A stretch of 64,000 nucleotides of DNA from Bacteroidota bacterium (GCA_009773455.1 WSXU01000003.1:62001-126000); one strand, 5' to 3'. Shown: positions 23,368 through 32,441, counted from the stretch's first letter. Notes: generated from the letters alone by a model not told the origin. Translations and numbers: made by a program.

Positions 23368-25632
23368 CTACTCCTTCACAGTGTTTATTGCCGATAGCTC
23401 AAAATCACGGCTTGCTTTCAGAATATTGCTGATAAAAAGGGTAAGATTCTTTATTTCAGCGAGCATGTTCAGATACAGGATGCTGTTTCGGGTTCCTGTT
23501 TCATTGTTTTTAATACGCCTGATCTGTTTTTTGCGGTTTTCTTCAACCAGGTGCAGAATGCTTTGCTGCCTCTCAGAAATATATTCAAGATCTTCAAAGT
23601 TTTTCATTCTGAGTATATCCAGCGTTTTTCCGAACAACATTGAAATTTCAGCATTCAGCCTGGATATTTCTTCAACCTGCACCGGAATCAAAGGACGGTG
23701 GTTGTTTTCAACATGGTCGAAAGCAGGATTCACAATATATGCAATGCAGTGGTTAACCTCACGGAGATAGTCAACAGCCTGAACATAAAAATGGCCCGAA
23801 TCAACCGAATCTTCCTTTAAATTTATAAGCGTGGCATTTATATGGGTTTTCAACCTCTTGGTATGCACATTCAGCGCGTCAGATTCGCTTTTTGCACTAT
23901 GCAGAATTTTACGGTCTTCGTCAACCAGTCCCATGATGGTTTTATTGAATATGCCTAGGCTCTGCTCTACTACCTGTTTTATGGCCAATGAACATTTTGT
24001 AATGATATTTTCAGTAGTCAACACTGTGGGGAAGGCATCCATTTCTTCATTTATTTTCCTTTCAGTGGCCCGTTTCTGATGAATTACGTGTGTCCGGTAG
24101 AAGAAGAAACCTACGAGCATAATCAATATTACTGTTGCTATCATGCCTCCGTAAAACAGAATAATTGCAATAATCAAAGATGCTGTAAATGCCACCAGAG
24201 CAGTAACAAACCATCCCGCGATCACAGAAAGCACACCGGTTATTCTGTACACAGCACTTTCGCGACCCCATGCACGGTCGCTTAACGAAGTTCCCATAGC
24301 GACCATGAATGTTACATAAGTAGTAGATAAAGGAAGTTTCAGAGAGGTTCCCAGCGCTATCAGTACACTGGCCACTACCAGGTTTACACTTGCCCTGAGC
24401 AGATCGAATGAGGCACCTTTAGGTGTTTGCTTTCGTGTTTCTTCATCCGGAGCTTCAAATCTTTTTTCCAGCCATAAACTGGCCCTTTCAGGGATAAATG
24501 CACTAATTGCTGATGCTGTATTTCTTACTCCCCTGACGATGTTTCTTGAAAGAATTGATGAATTGAACCTTTCAGTTCCCTCACTCTGACGGCCCAGATC
24601 AACTTCAGTATCAATAACAGTGCGTGCTTTCTTTGATGTCCATAGCGTAACAGCCATTATAAAACCGGCAATAAGCAGCATCCAGGTTTCGGTCTTCACA
24701 TCATCATTCAAGCCTGACATCATAAAAGTCAGGGGGTCAGCTCCGGGTGCTGCGCTGAACAATTGAAAGGCTTTGAGGCCAGCCAGAGGCACTCCGATGA
24801 AATTTACCATATCGTTGCCTGCAAAAGCCAGTGCCAGGGCAAAAGTCCCGGTCAGAACAATCAATTTGAGAATATTGAGCCTGAAAATGATTACAAAGAG
24901 TTGCAACAACAAAGTCAGGCCAAGAAAGCTGATGAGTAATATGGTACCCGTGTGGGCATTTAAAAAACCTAAAGTTTCATCGGTGATAAATGAAGCCCCT
25001 TTCGCTCCCTTAATAACTATAAAGTAGAGAATTCCGGTAATTGAAAATCCACCCCAGATTGCCGCATATTTCTTAAGATGGAATCTGATGTTAAACGTAA
25101 ACAATACCCTGGTAATGTATTGCACAATAACTCCGAGACTGAATGCAAGGGCAACCGAAACCAGTATAGCCGTAATGATGGCGAGTGCTTTACCGGCATT
25201 GATGTATTGACCGATGTCCTGAATGGTTTGTTCAGAGCCGGAAATTATGATTATGGCGACCGCTACTGAAGCGCCGAGAAGTTCAAAAACAATGGAAACA
25301 GTGGTTGAGGTAGGCAGTCCGAATGTGTTGAACAGATCCAGCAAAATTACATCCGTAATCATGACTGCCAGAAAAATGATGATTACCTGCGAAAAACTGA
25401 ACTGGGCCGGGAAAAAAAGACCATTGCGCGCAATTTCCATCAGGCCGCTCGAAAAGGTGGCTCCAACAAGCAGACCAAGACTGGCTACAAACAATACTAT
25501 TTTAAATGAAGCTGCTTTTGAACCAACTGCTGAATTAAGGAAGTTTACTGCGTCGTTGGCAACCCCGACTACGAGGTCGGAAATTGCCAGAATAAACAGA
25601 ATGATGATAAAAACAATGTAAATGATGTCCAT
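23368..25632 (-). CDS. PiT-family inorganic phosphate transporter with C-terminal PhoU-like extension
   Basis: The 754-residue protein carries the two PiT signature copies: VGVANDAVNFLNSAVGSKAA near residue 23 and AFAGNDMVNFIGVPLAGLKAF in the middle, with about 12 membrane segments. The last 210 residues (after about 540) are soluble and helical (TEDRKILHSAKSESDAL-type heptads), resembling the PhoU/DUF47 helical bundle. Typical PiT proteins are 330-500 residues, so this is a fusion-like large form. A TTTACA-N5-TTAACA direct repeat lies 44 nt upstream. It is tandem with the Na/Pi gene just upstream on the same strand. Confidence 0.9.
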   Translation of the reverse strand: MDIIYIVFIIILFILAISDLVVGVANDAVNFLNSAVGSKAASFKIVLFVASLGLLVGATFSSGLMEIARNGLFFPAQFSFSQVIIIFLAVMITDVILLDLFNTFGLPTSTTVSIVFELLGASVAVAIIIISGSEQTIQDIGQYINAGKALAIITAILVSVALAFSLGVIVQYITRVLFTFNIRFHLKKYAAIWGGFSITGILYFIVIKGAKGASFITDETLGFLNAHTGTILLISFLGLTLLLQLFVIIFRLNILKLIVLTGTFALALAFAGNDMVNFIGVPLAGLKAFQLFSAAPGADPLTFMMSGLNDDVKTETWMLLIAGFIMAVTLWTSKKARTVIDTEVDLGRQSEGTERFNSSILSRNIVRGVRNTASAISAFIPERASLWLEKRFEAPDEETRKQTPKGASFDLLRASVNLVVASVLIALGTSLKLPLSTTYVTFMVAMGTSLSDRAWGRESAVYRITGVLSVIAGWFVTALVAFTASLIIAIILFYGGMIATVILIMLVGFFFYRTHVIHQKRATERKINEEMDAFPTVLTTENIITKCSLAIKQVVEQSLGIFNKTIMGLVDEDRKILHSAKSESDALNVHTKRLKTHINATLINLKEDSVDSGHFYVQAVDYLREVNHCIAYIVNPAFDHVENNHRPLIPVQVEEISRLNAEISMLFGKTLDILRMKNFEDLEYISERQQSILHLVEENRKKQIRRIKNNETGTRNSILYLNMLAEIKNLTLFISNILKASRDFELSAINTVKE

Positions 25633-25675
25633 GTTTGCAAAGTATAAAGCCTTTAATGATGTTGAGGCAATGCGA

Positions 25676-25692
25676 TGTTAAGTTAATGTAAA
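25676..25692 (-). promoter_or_regulatory. Pho-box-like direct repeat upstream of the PiT gene
   Basis: On the minus strand TTTACA (25687-25692) and TTAACA (25676-25681) are spaced by 5 nt, an 11-bp repeat period. This is the geometry of PhoP/PhoB boxes (TTWACA-type hexamers with N5). A similar repeat lies in front of the DUF47-PiT pair. The downstream -7 element is imperfect (CAAAGTATA on the plus strand, 25638-25646). Confidence 0.5.
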
Positions 25693-25699
25693 TCAGGTT

Positions 25700-27397
25700 T
25701 TATTTAGCATTACTGGCAATGGCCTGGTTCACATTAATGATGTGGTCACCGAGTTTTTCACACTGGCTGACCAGGCTGGAAAAGAAGGAGGCTTTCTGGT
25801 AGGTGGATTCGCCGGTTTCAACCCTGAGGTTGTTCTCATGTAAAAGCCGGTCGCGTAATTCATTTATCCTCAGTTCTGTTTCTGAGGCTTTGGCAAGGAT
25901 TCCGGGCCTGTAGTCCTGAGAAAGGTTCAGGTTCATATTGTCTATTGCTTCTTTTACCAACCCAAACAGCTGATTGACATCATCACGCATTTCCTGTGTA
26001 AACCAGGCATTTTCAATGTTTTTCCGGTTGATGGTCCGTTCCATCTGCATACACTGATCGGCCATGCTTTCGATGTCATCAATGATCTTCAGCATTGAAC
26101 TGATCTTTCTTGATCCGGATTCAGAGAGATCCTCTTCAGCTGTCCGTGTAAGAAAATTTCTTATTTCTGCCTCCATCTCATCTGCCTGTTCTTCACATCT
26201 GTATATCCGTTTCCGGAGTTTCTCATATTTTTTTTCGCGTTTTTCAATCAGGTACTCCGGAATCAGGCTGAACATAAAGGCCACGTGTTTTCCGAAAACA
26301 TGTATTTCTTCTTTTGCCTGCATTATCGACATTTCGCTCAGGCTCAGGTATCCGGGGCTGATGTATTTCAGGCTGAAATTCTTTTTCTCATTGGGCCTCA
26401 GCGGAATGATCGTTTCAAGCAATTTTCGGAAGAGCGGGATAAATCCGGCAAGCAACAAAGTATTGAGAAGGTTGAAACCTGTATGGAAAACCGAAATCCC
26501 AATCGGGACAGCATCTATATTCTGAAGCGGGGAATACCCGGTAATGGCCGTGGCTGCATCAGCTGACAGACCAACAAAGAATGAAAAGAAGACAAGCACC
26601 CAGGTTGAGCCGAAAACATTGAAAAGGGTATGTCCCAGGGCCAGCCTTTTTGCAGAACGGTTAGCTACGATAGCTGCGATGTTGGCCGTTAATGTGGTTC
26701 CGATATTTTCACCGAGAACCATAGCTGCCGCATCGTCATAGCTGATCCATCCGTTGTGGCACATCACCATGGTAAGGGCGATGGTAGCACTTGAAGCGCG
26801 GACGATCACGGTTATTACAATTCCGGCAAGCGCGAACAACAGGGCTGATCCGATTCCATAATCTGAAATGCCGGCAATCATGCCCAGCAATCGGGTGTTG
26901 CCGGAAATATCAGGAAGTGAATTCTTTAAAAACTGAAGTCCCAGAAATAGTATAGCAAAACCGACAAGGAATTCGCCAATGGACCTTTTACTGGCTGAAG
27001 GAAAGAAAAGCAGAGGCAGAGTTAGTCCCAGTATGGGTAGCAGGATGACCGACAGGTCGAAATTAAATCCAAAATAACTGACAAGCCAGGCCGTAATGGT
27101 AGTCCCGATATTGGCACCCATCATCAGGCCCAAAGCCTGAGTAAGTGTAAAAAAGCCGGCATTGGTAAAGCTGACCAGCATTACTGTAACTGTTGTCGAT
27201 GATTGAATAACGGCAGTCACAACCAGTCCTGATGCAATGGCCCTGACCCGGTTGGAGGCTATCAGTGAAAAAATACCACGCAAACTGTTCCCCCCGATCT
27301 TTTGCAGGGATTCGCTCATAAGCTTCATCCCGTAGAGGAACAGGGTCAATGAGCCCAGTATTGTCAGGATCAGGACAATGGTATTAAAAAAAGACAT
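25700..27397 (-). CDS. Na/Pi cotransporter family protein with PhoU-like C-terminal domain
   Basis: This 565-residue protein has the two inverted Na_Pi_cotrans repeats: GLVVTAVIQSSTTVTVMLVS with the QSST motif and GANIGTTITAW, then RASSATIALTMVMCHNG and LGENIGTTLTANIAAI. A soluble PhoU-like helical region occupies about 345-565. Such proteins import phosphate with sodium. It lies 67 nt upstream of the PiT gene and is read in the same direction, with its own strong promoter at 27426. Confidence 0.92.
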   Translation of the reverse strand: MSFFNTIVLILTILGSLTLFLYGMKLMSESLQKIGGNSLRGIFSLIASNRVRAIASGLVVTAVIQSSTTVTVMLVSFTNAGFFTLTQALGLMMGANIGTTITAWLVSYFGFNFDLSVILLPILGLTLPLLFFPSASKRSIGEFLVGFAILFLGLQFLKNSLPDISGNTRLLGMIAGISDYGIGSALLFALAGIVITVIVRASSATIALTMVMCHNGWISYDDAAAMVLGENIGTTLTANIAAIVANRSAKRLALGHTLFNVFGSTWVLVFFSFFVGLSADAATAITGYSPLQNIDAVPIGISVFHTGFNLLNTLLLAGFIPLFRKLLETIIPLRPNEKKNFSLKYISPGYLSLSEMSIMQAKEEIHVFGKHVAFMFSLIPEYLIEKREKKYEKLRKRIYRCEEQADEMEAEIRNFLTRTAEEDLSESGSRKISSMLKIIDDIESMADQCMQMERTINRKNIENAWFTQEMRDDVNQLFGLVKEAIDNMNLNLSQDYRPGILAKASETELRINELRDRLLHENNLRVETGESTYQKASFFSSLVSQCEKLGDHIINVNQAIASNAK

Positions 27398-27425
27398 CAG
27401 GGAATGATTTCTATTAAAACAACAA

Positions 27426-27456
27426 CAAAAGTAATCAGATTGGGATTGCTATCAAA
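27426..27456 (-). promoter_or_regulatory. promoter of the Na/Pi transporter gene
   Basis: On the minus strand TTTG (27453-27456), a 19-nt spacer and TACTTTTG (27426-27433) give a complete Bacteroidota promoter, 28 nt before the ATG at 27397. Confidence 0.75.
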
Positions 27457-27561
27457 ACAAGGATTAGGTGAAGTTGAAAATCAATAAAAATAATCTGTTG
27501 ATAAATAATAGCATAAGAGACTTTTAGGTATTTTCATGTCTGCTATATTCTATAGGAAAAC

Positions 27562-27578
27562 TTAACAATTACTTAACA
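27562..27578 (+). promoter_or_regulatory. Pho-box-like direct repeat upstream of DUF47-PiT
   Basis: TTAACA (27562-27567) and TTAACA (27573-27578) are identical hexamers separated by 5 nt. They lie 31 nt before a perfect -7 element at 27610, in the divergent region between the Na/Pi and DUF47 genes. With the matching repeat at 25676-25692 this suggests a shared phosphate-starvation regulator. Confidence 0.55.
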
Positions 27579-27609
27579 TTGGACACAGGTAATGCTCTTC
27601 ATTACCGGC

Positions 27610-27617
27610 TACTTTTG
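27610..27617 (+). promoter_or_regulatory. promoter -7 element for DUF47-PiT
   Basis: TACTTTTG is a perfect TAnnTTTG match, 77 nt before the DUF47 ATG at 27695. The usual TTTG box is missing 19 nt upstream, as expected of an activator-dependent promoter. Confidence 0.55.
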
Positions 27618-27694
27618 CAACAATTTTCAAAACTAAGTATAGTAGATATAGATACATTATTACCTTGAGAATAATCATTTAAAAAGTATTTTCG

Positions 27695-28342
27695 ATGAAA
27701 CTTGACAAGATTTTTCAGTTCCTGATACCCAAAGACAGGAAGTTTTTTCCTTTGTTCACAGATGCATCCGCCAATCTTGTAAACTGCAGTCTCGAGTTTC
27801 AGAAACTCCTGAATTGCACCGATGAGGAGCAGCGAAACGAACATGTCAGGAATGTGAAGAAGTTTGAAAAGATTGGTGATAAAATCACAGTAACCATTTA
27901 CGATGAGTTAAATTCTACATTTATTACTCCTTTTGATCGTGAAGACATTCAGAAACTTGCCAACAGGATCGATAATGTGGTTGATCTTGTCAATACTTCA
28001 GCAAAGAGGATACAGTTATATAAGCTGGTAGAAATTCCTCCCGTATTTTATAAAATGGCCGAATTGCTGATCGAGGCTTCTCATGAGATCAATGCTGTGG
28101 TCAAAGGGTTGAATAAGATTCACGATATAGCAAAATACAAAGAGCATTGTATCCGGATTGGTGAACTTGAAAACGAGTCAGATGACCTCAATTTTTCTTA
28201 TCTCTCTGAAATATTTGATAATGAGACCAATGCAATCAGCCTGATCAAAAAAAGAGATGTACTGAATTCCCTTGAAAAAGCGATGGATCGTTGTGAGGAT
28301 GTGGCTGATGTTCTGAATACCATTCTGGTTAAATATGCTTAA
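27695..28342 (+). CDS. DUF47-family phosphate-transport regulator (PhoU-like)
   Basis: This 215-residue, largely helical protein begins MKLDKIFQFLIPKDRKFFPLF and contains FEKIGDKITVTIYDELNSTFITPFDREDIQ and LANRIDNVVDLV, which define the DUF47 family. These PhoU relatives are encoded beside PiT carriers and are thought to act as their partners or regulators. Here the PiT gene follows after only 11 nt, so the pair is an operon. It has no membrane segment. Confidence 0.92.
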   Translation: MKLDKIFQFLIPKDRKFFPLFTDASANLVNCSLEFQKLLNCTDEEQRNEHVRNVKKFEKIGDKITVTIYDELNSTFITPFDREDIQKLANRIDNVVDLVNTSAKRIQLYKLVEIPPVFYKMAELLIEASHEINAVVKGLNKIHDIAKYKEHCIRIGELENESDDLNFSYLSEIFDNETNAISLIKKRDVLNSLEKAMDRCEDVADVLNTILVKYA

Positions 28343-28353
28343 GCAACGACAAT

Positions 28354-29400
28354 ATGGAATTTAATTTCGTTTTGCTGATAGTTATTATAGTACTGGCTTT
28401 CGGGTTCGACCTGATCAACGGGTTTCATGATGCGGCCAATTCAATTGCCACGGTTGTTTCAACCAAGGTGCTGTCACCCTTTCAGGCTGTGTTATGGGCT
28501 GCGTTTTTCAACTTTGTGGCGTACCTTGTTTTTAATCTGCATGTAGCCGATACCATCGCAAAAACAGTTGATACAAGCGCAATTACATTGAACGTTATTC
28601 TGGCCGGGCTCATCGCTTCAATCATATGGAACCTGTTAACCTGGTATCTTGGCATTCCTTCCAGTTCTTCACATACGCTCGTAGGTGGATTTGCAGGAGC
28701 CGCAATAGCACATACGGGTGGTATTGATGTAGTCCATTATGGTAAGGTCCTGAAAATCGTTTCTTTTATCTTCCTGGCACCGATGCTGGGTATGATTATG
28801 TCCTATTTCCTTTCGGTAATCATTCTTCACATCACCCGTTGGGGCAATCCGGCAAAACTGCACAGATGGTTCAAAGGCCTTCAGCTGCTGTCATCCGCAC
28901 TGTTTAGTCTGGGTCATGGCGGCAACGATGCGCAGAAAGTCATGGGTATTATTGCTGCTGCATTGCTGGTTTATTTCAATGGAGTCGATCCGGCTTTGAT
29001 TCCGCATTGGGCACAGATTGAAATGGTCGACGGAAAAATACATGATATTCCGCACTGGATCATTCTGGGATGTTACACGGCCATCAGTGCAGGAACCCTG
29101 ATGGGTGGATGGCGCATCGTGAAAACCATGGGCAGCAAAATCACCAAAATCACACCGTTTGAAGGGGTGGCTGCTGAAGGTGCAGGTGCCATGCTGCTCT
29201 TCGGAACAGAAGCCTTCGGTATTCCAGTCAGTACAACACATACCATTACCGGTGCCATCATGGGTGTCGGACTCACCAAGAGGGTCAGTGCAGTTCGCTG
29301 GGGCATCACCATAAACCTCCTCTGGGCCTGGATACTTACCATTCCTGTTTCAATGGTGCTGGCTGCCATAGTGTATTACCTGCTGAAGCTTTTCTTGTAA
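28354..29400 (+). CDS. PiT-family inorganic phosphate transporter, 348 aa
   Basis: The protein has about ten membrane segments and both PiT signatures: FDLINGFHDAANSIATVVST near residue 18 and SLGHGGNDAQKVMGIIAA in the middle, plus SSSHTLVGGFAGAA and PVSTTHTITGAIMGVG typical of the two halves. It is the normal-size PiT; the 754-residue protein on the other strand is a distant relative. It forms an operon with the DUF47 gene and is probably a low-affinity, ion-coupled phosphate importer. Confidence 0.94.
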   Translation: MEFNFVLLIVIIVLAFGFDLINGFHDAANSIATVVSTKVLSPFQAVLWAAFFNFVAYLVFNLHVADTIAKTVDTSAITLNVILAGLIASIIWNLLTWYLGIPSSSSHTLVGGFAGAAIAHTGGIDVVHYGKVLKIVSFIFLAPMLGMIMSYFLSVIILHITRWGNPAKLHRWFKGLQLLSSALFSLGHGGNDAQKVMGIIAAALLVYFNGVDPALIPHWAQIEMVDGKIHDIPHWIILGCYTAISAGTLMGGWRIVKTMGSKITKITPFEGVAAEGAGAMLLFGTEAFGIPVSTTHTITGAIMGVGLTKRVSAVRWGITINLLWAWILTIPVSMVLAAIVYYLLKLFL

Positions 29401-29434
29401 AACTTTCCTGTTTTTATCGGAAAATACCCTATTG

Positions 29435-29472
29435 ACCGGTTCCGTAACGTAATACAGGAACCGGTTTTTTTA
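29435..29472 (+). terminator. intrinsic terminator after the DUF47-PiT operon
   Basis: ACCGGTTCC (29435-29443), a 13-nt loop, GGAACCGGT (29457-29465) and a T-rich tail form a perfect 9-bp hairpin, 34 nt past the PiT stop. Confidence 0.85.
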
Positions 29473-29606
29473 ATCATTCTGATGCATGAGGAATCCAGCC
29501 TGCTGGGCAAACTGATCTGTTTGGAAAGAACTCTGTGGCCTGAACAGATCATTTGTTTTTGAAAACAATTGTTTCTGAATCACAGCCATTAACCTATTCA
29601 AAACGC

Positions 29607-29664
29607 ATTTTACCTGTCTGCCAACAGGCAGACTTTTTACTTTTTACCTGTCTGCCAACAGGCA
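29607..29664. repeat. direct repeat of a small palindrome
   Basis: A unit containing TACCTGTCTGCCAACAGGCA occurs twice (29611-29630 and 29645-29664), 34 nt apart, each copy flanked by T-rich sequence. Each holds CCTGT-N6-ACAGG, which can form a small stem. It leads straight into heptamer array C. Confidence 0.75.
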
Positions 29665-29666
29665 AG

Positions 29667-29733
29667 CTTTTTACTTTTTACTTTTTACTTTTACTTTTTA
29701 CTTTTTACTTTTTACTTTAGACTTTAGACTTTA
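29667..29733. repeat. heptamer array C (unit CTTTTTA)
   Basis: About nine units of CTTTTTA, one shortened to CTTTTA, then CTTTAGA twice and a partial unit. The period is 7 apart from the one 6-nt slip. It ends 24 nt before the -7 element of the helicase gene. The T-rich strand could also affect termination or promoter spacing. Confidence 0.85.
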
Positions 29734-29756
29734 TCTGTTGGCATCTTCATTCGGCT

Positions 29757-29764
29757 TACCTTTG
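29757..29764 (+). promoter_or_regulatory. promoter -7 element for the DEAD-box helicase gene
   Basis: TACCTTTG is a perfect TAnnTTTG match, 18 nt before the ATG at 29782. A TTG lies 16 nt upstream. Confidence 0.5.
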
Positions 29765-29781
29765 CAGACTAAATTACAACA

Positions 29782-31086
29782 ATGATTAAATCCTCACTCG
29801 AGCGCCTGGGTATCAGCCAGCTTAAGCCCATGCAGGAAGCTGCACTGGAAGCGATCAGGCCTGGTGCCGACATCGTACTGCTTTCACCTACCGGTTCCGG
29901 AAAAACCCTGGCTTTTTTATTGCCTCTTTTAAAAATACTTGTCCCCGGTCATCAAGGTGTTCAGGCGCTCATTCTTACCCCTTCAAGGGAGCTTGCTTTA
30001 CAGATAGAGCAGGTTTTCAGACAGCTGCAAAGCGGATTTAAGGTCAATACCTGTTATGGTGGACACCCGATGTCGACTGAGAAGAATAACCTGAAAGAGC
30101 CTCCGGCATTGCTGATTGGAACACCCGGCCGTATAGCGGATCATATCAGGAGATCAAATATTGATACGGCCACCATTACAGTTCTTGTGCTGGATGAATT
30201 TGATAAATCGCTTGAACTTGGTTTTCAGGGAGAGATGGAATTTATTATTTCGAAGCTTGACCGGATTTCGTTAAAGGTACTCACCTCAGCCACCAATCTG
30301 GATGTTATTCCGGGTTTCACCGGCATTACAAAACCTGAAGTGCTCGATTTTACGACCGATGCTGTTCCGCTGAAACTTGGTCTGTCAGCAGTAAAGGCAG
30401 ATGGCACAGATAAACTGGAAGCACTGTTTCATCTTATTTGTCATATCGGCAATGAAGCCTGCCTTGTTTTCTGCAATCATCGCGAAACGGTTGAGCGTGT
30501 GAGCGGTTTGTTATCTGATAAAAATGTCATGCATGGGATATATCACGGTGGACTTGAACAGGAGGACCGGGAGATGGCACTGATCCGTTTCAGGAACGGC
30601 ACTCACCATTTGCTGCTTACCACTGATCTTGCTTCCAGGGGACTGGATATTCCCGAGATCAGGCATGTCATCCATTATCAGTTCCCGACTACCGAAAATG
30701 CCTGGACACACAGGAATGGGCGCACGGCAAGGATGCATGCGTCGGGCACAGCCTGGCTGGTGATGGCACAGGATGATTTTATTCCGTCCTTCATTTCGGG
30801 TGAGCCGGCATTTGTCGATGTGTCAGAAGCAAACACCCTGCCGGAGGAGCCTCTCTGGGAAACCATCTATATTGGGGCTGGTAAAAAGGATAAGATCAGG
30901 AAAGGTGATGTTGCCGGTTTTCTGATGCAAAAAGGTCGCCTTCCAAAGGATGGATTGGGAAAAATTGAAGTGCTGGATTACGCTTCATTTGCGGCTGTAA
31001 AAAGGGAGATCTGCCTGAAAATGCTCAGGCTTGTTCAGGGAGAACAAATCAAGAAAAAAACCGTTAAAATCGACATAGCCCGGTAA
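29782..31086 (+). CDS. DEAD-box RNA helicase, DbpA-like
   Basis: The 434-residue protein has the helicase motifs in order: Q motif LKPMQEAAL, motif I SPTGSGKT, PSRELALQ, GTPGRI, motif II DEFD (in place of DEAD), motif III SAT, LLTTDLASRGLDIP and HRNGRTAR. The C-terminal 75 residues (IGAGKKDKIRKGDVAGFL, GLGKIEVLDYASFAAV) match the DbpA RNA-binding domain, which directs DbpA to 23S rRNA helix 92 during 50S assembly. DEFD is a tolerated variant. It may be DbpA itself; I leave the symbol blank because paralogues are common. Confidence 0.9.
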   Translation: MIKSSLERLGISQLKPMQEAALEAIRPGADIVLLSPTGSGKTLAFLLPLLKILVPGHQGVQALILTPSRELALQIEQVFRQLQSGFKVNTCYGGHPMSTEKNNLKEPPALLIGTPGRIADHIRRSNIDTATITVLVLDEFDKSLELGFQGEMEFIISKLDRISLKVLTSATNLDVIPGFTGITKPEVLDFTTDAVPLKLGLSAVKADGTDKLEALFHLICHIGNEACLVFCNHRETVERVSGLLSDKNVMHGIYHGGLEQEDREMALIRFRNGTHHLLLTTDLASRGLDIPEIRHVIHYQFPTTENAWTHRNGRTARMHASGTAWLVMAQDDFIPSFISGEPAFVDVSEANTLPEEPLWETIYIGAGKKDKIRKGDVAGFLMQKGRLPKDGLGKIEVLDYASFAAVKREICLKMLRLVQGEQIKKKTVKIDIAR

Positions 31087-31159
31087 CAATCCCCGTTTAC
31101 TCAGTCTTCCTTAATCAAGCAGGTAAAGGAAGTAAGGCGAATCAGATTAATCCAGGTTT

Positions 31160-32242
31160 TCAGCCCGGCATCTTATAAACCAATGCATTCACATGCATTC
31201 CGGCACCCACAGAAGCAAAGACAAAATGATCGCCGGCATTCAGCTGATGGTTATCAACCCTTTGGTTCACAATGAGGTCGAACAGAATCGGAAGGGTAGC
31301 TACTGAGTTATTCCCCAGCCATGAAATGGTCATCGGCATCGAAAACTCAGGTCTGTCTTTTACACCGTACAATTCATACAACCTGTTAACGATGGCGTCG
31401 TCCATTTTTTCATTGGCCTGGTGAATCAGGATACGTTCAATATCCGTTATCGGAAGTCCGCTCTTGTCAATGGCCATTTTTATGGCTGCCGGAACAGTTT
31501 TGAGCGCATATTCATATAGCTTGCGACCGTTCATCTTGAGGTAGAGTTCATTGTTCTTCTCAGGGTTGTAGGATTTGTCCATCCTGAGCAGAAAAGCCTG
31601 CTCAAAGGTATCGGTGCGGGTAACATGAGTCAGAATACCAACCGGTTCTTCACTTTCAACGGCACTTAATACCACGGCGCCGGCACCGTCGGAGTAGATC
31701 ATACTGTCGCGGTCGTGCGGATCGCTTACGCGTGAAAGGGTTTCGGAGCCAATAACAAGGATTTTTTTTGCATCACCCGACCTGATATAATAATTGGCCT
31801 GGATCACGGCCTGCAGCCAGCCAGGGCAACCGAAAGGAAGATCGTAAGCAACGGTAAACGGATTGAGAATGCCGAGTTTGTGCTTAACCCGGGCTGCAAT
31901 CGCAGGAACAATGTCAACACGGGTGGTTCCATGCTTAACATCGCCGAAATTGTGGGCAACTATGATATAATCGAGTTCCTCCTTGTCGATCCCTGAATTG
32001 GCAATGGCTTTTTCAGCAGCGAAAAAGGCAATGTCTGAACTTACAAAATCATCTTCAACATACCTTCGTTCGTCGATTCCGGTGATCTGCTGGAATTTTG
32101 AGATGATCTCCTCGTTTGACCTGTTGATTTTTTCACCGGTTGATTCATAAAATATGCTGTTGAGAAAATCGGCATTGGGAATATGCTTTGTTGGAAGGTA
32201 ACTACCTGTTCCTGATATAATTGAATATATTTGTTTGTGCAT
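31160..32242 (-). CDS. beta-ketoacyl-ACP synthase III-like protein (FabH family)
   Basis: This 360-residue thiolase-fold enzyme has the KAS III triad: Cys in LPFGCPGWLQAV, His in ERILIHQANEKMDDAI and Asn in SWLGNNSVATLP. IHQAN and GNNSVATLP are diagnostic. It is about 40 residues longer than E. coli FabH, partly in NSIFYESTGEKINRSNEEI near the N-terminus. It may start fatty-acid or specialised acyl chain synthesis; a second, ordinary FabH probably exists elsewhere. No acyl-carrier genes are adjacent. The start gives MHKQIYSII. Confidence 0.88.
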   Translation of the reverse strand: MHKQIYSIISGTGSYLPTKHIPNADFLNSIFYESTGEKINRSNEEIISKFQQITGIDERRYVEDDFVSSDIAFFAAEKAIANSGIDKEELDYIIVAHNFGDVKHGTTRVDIVPAIAARVKHKLGILNPFTVAYDLPFGCPGWLQAVIQANYYIRSGDAKKILVIGSETLSRVSDPHDRDSMIYSDGAGAVVLSAVESEEPVGILTHVTRTDTFEQAFLLRMDKSYNPEKNNELYLKMNGRKLYEYALKTVPAAIKMAIDKSGLPITDIERILIHQANEKMDDAIVNRLYELYGVKDRPEFSMPMTISWLGNNSVATLPILFDLIVNQRVDNHQLNAGDHFVFASVGAGMHVNALVYKMPG

Positions 32243-32357
32243 TTTTCTGTTTTCGTGTTTGACAAAAAAAATGGTTTACCCAATATTGCTATTCAGGCAA
32301 ACCGCAAGATCAGTCGACTTAAGATATCGGGCAACTGAATGTTAATGCTTGATGATG

Positions 32358-32365
32358 CAAAGGTA
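32358..32365 (-). promoter_or_regulatory. possible promoter -7 element for the FabH-like gene
   Basis: The minus strand reads TACCTTTG, a perfect TAnnTTTG match, 116 nt before the ATG at 32242. The long leader makes this less certain than the others. Confidence 0.35.
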
Positions 32366-32441
32366 CTGTAATAATCTTTAGCCTTTAATTTTAGGAGGAT
32401 AAATTTACATTTTTGATTATAAGAAATTATAAATGAAAATG

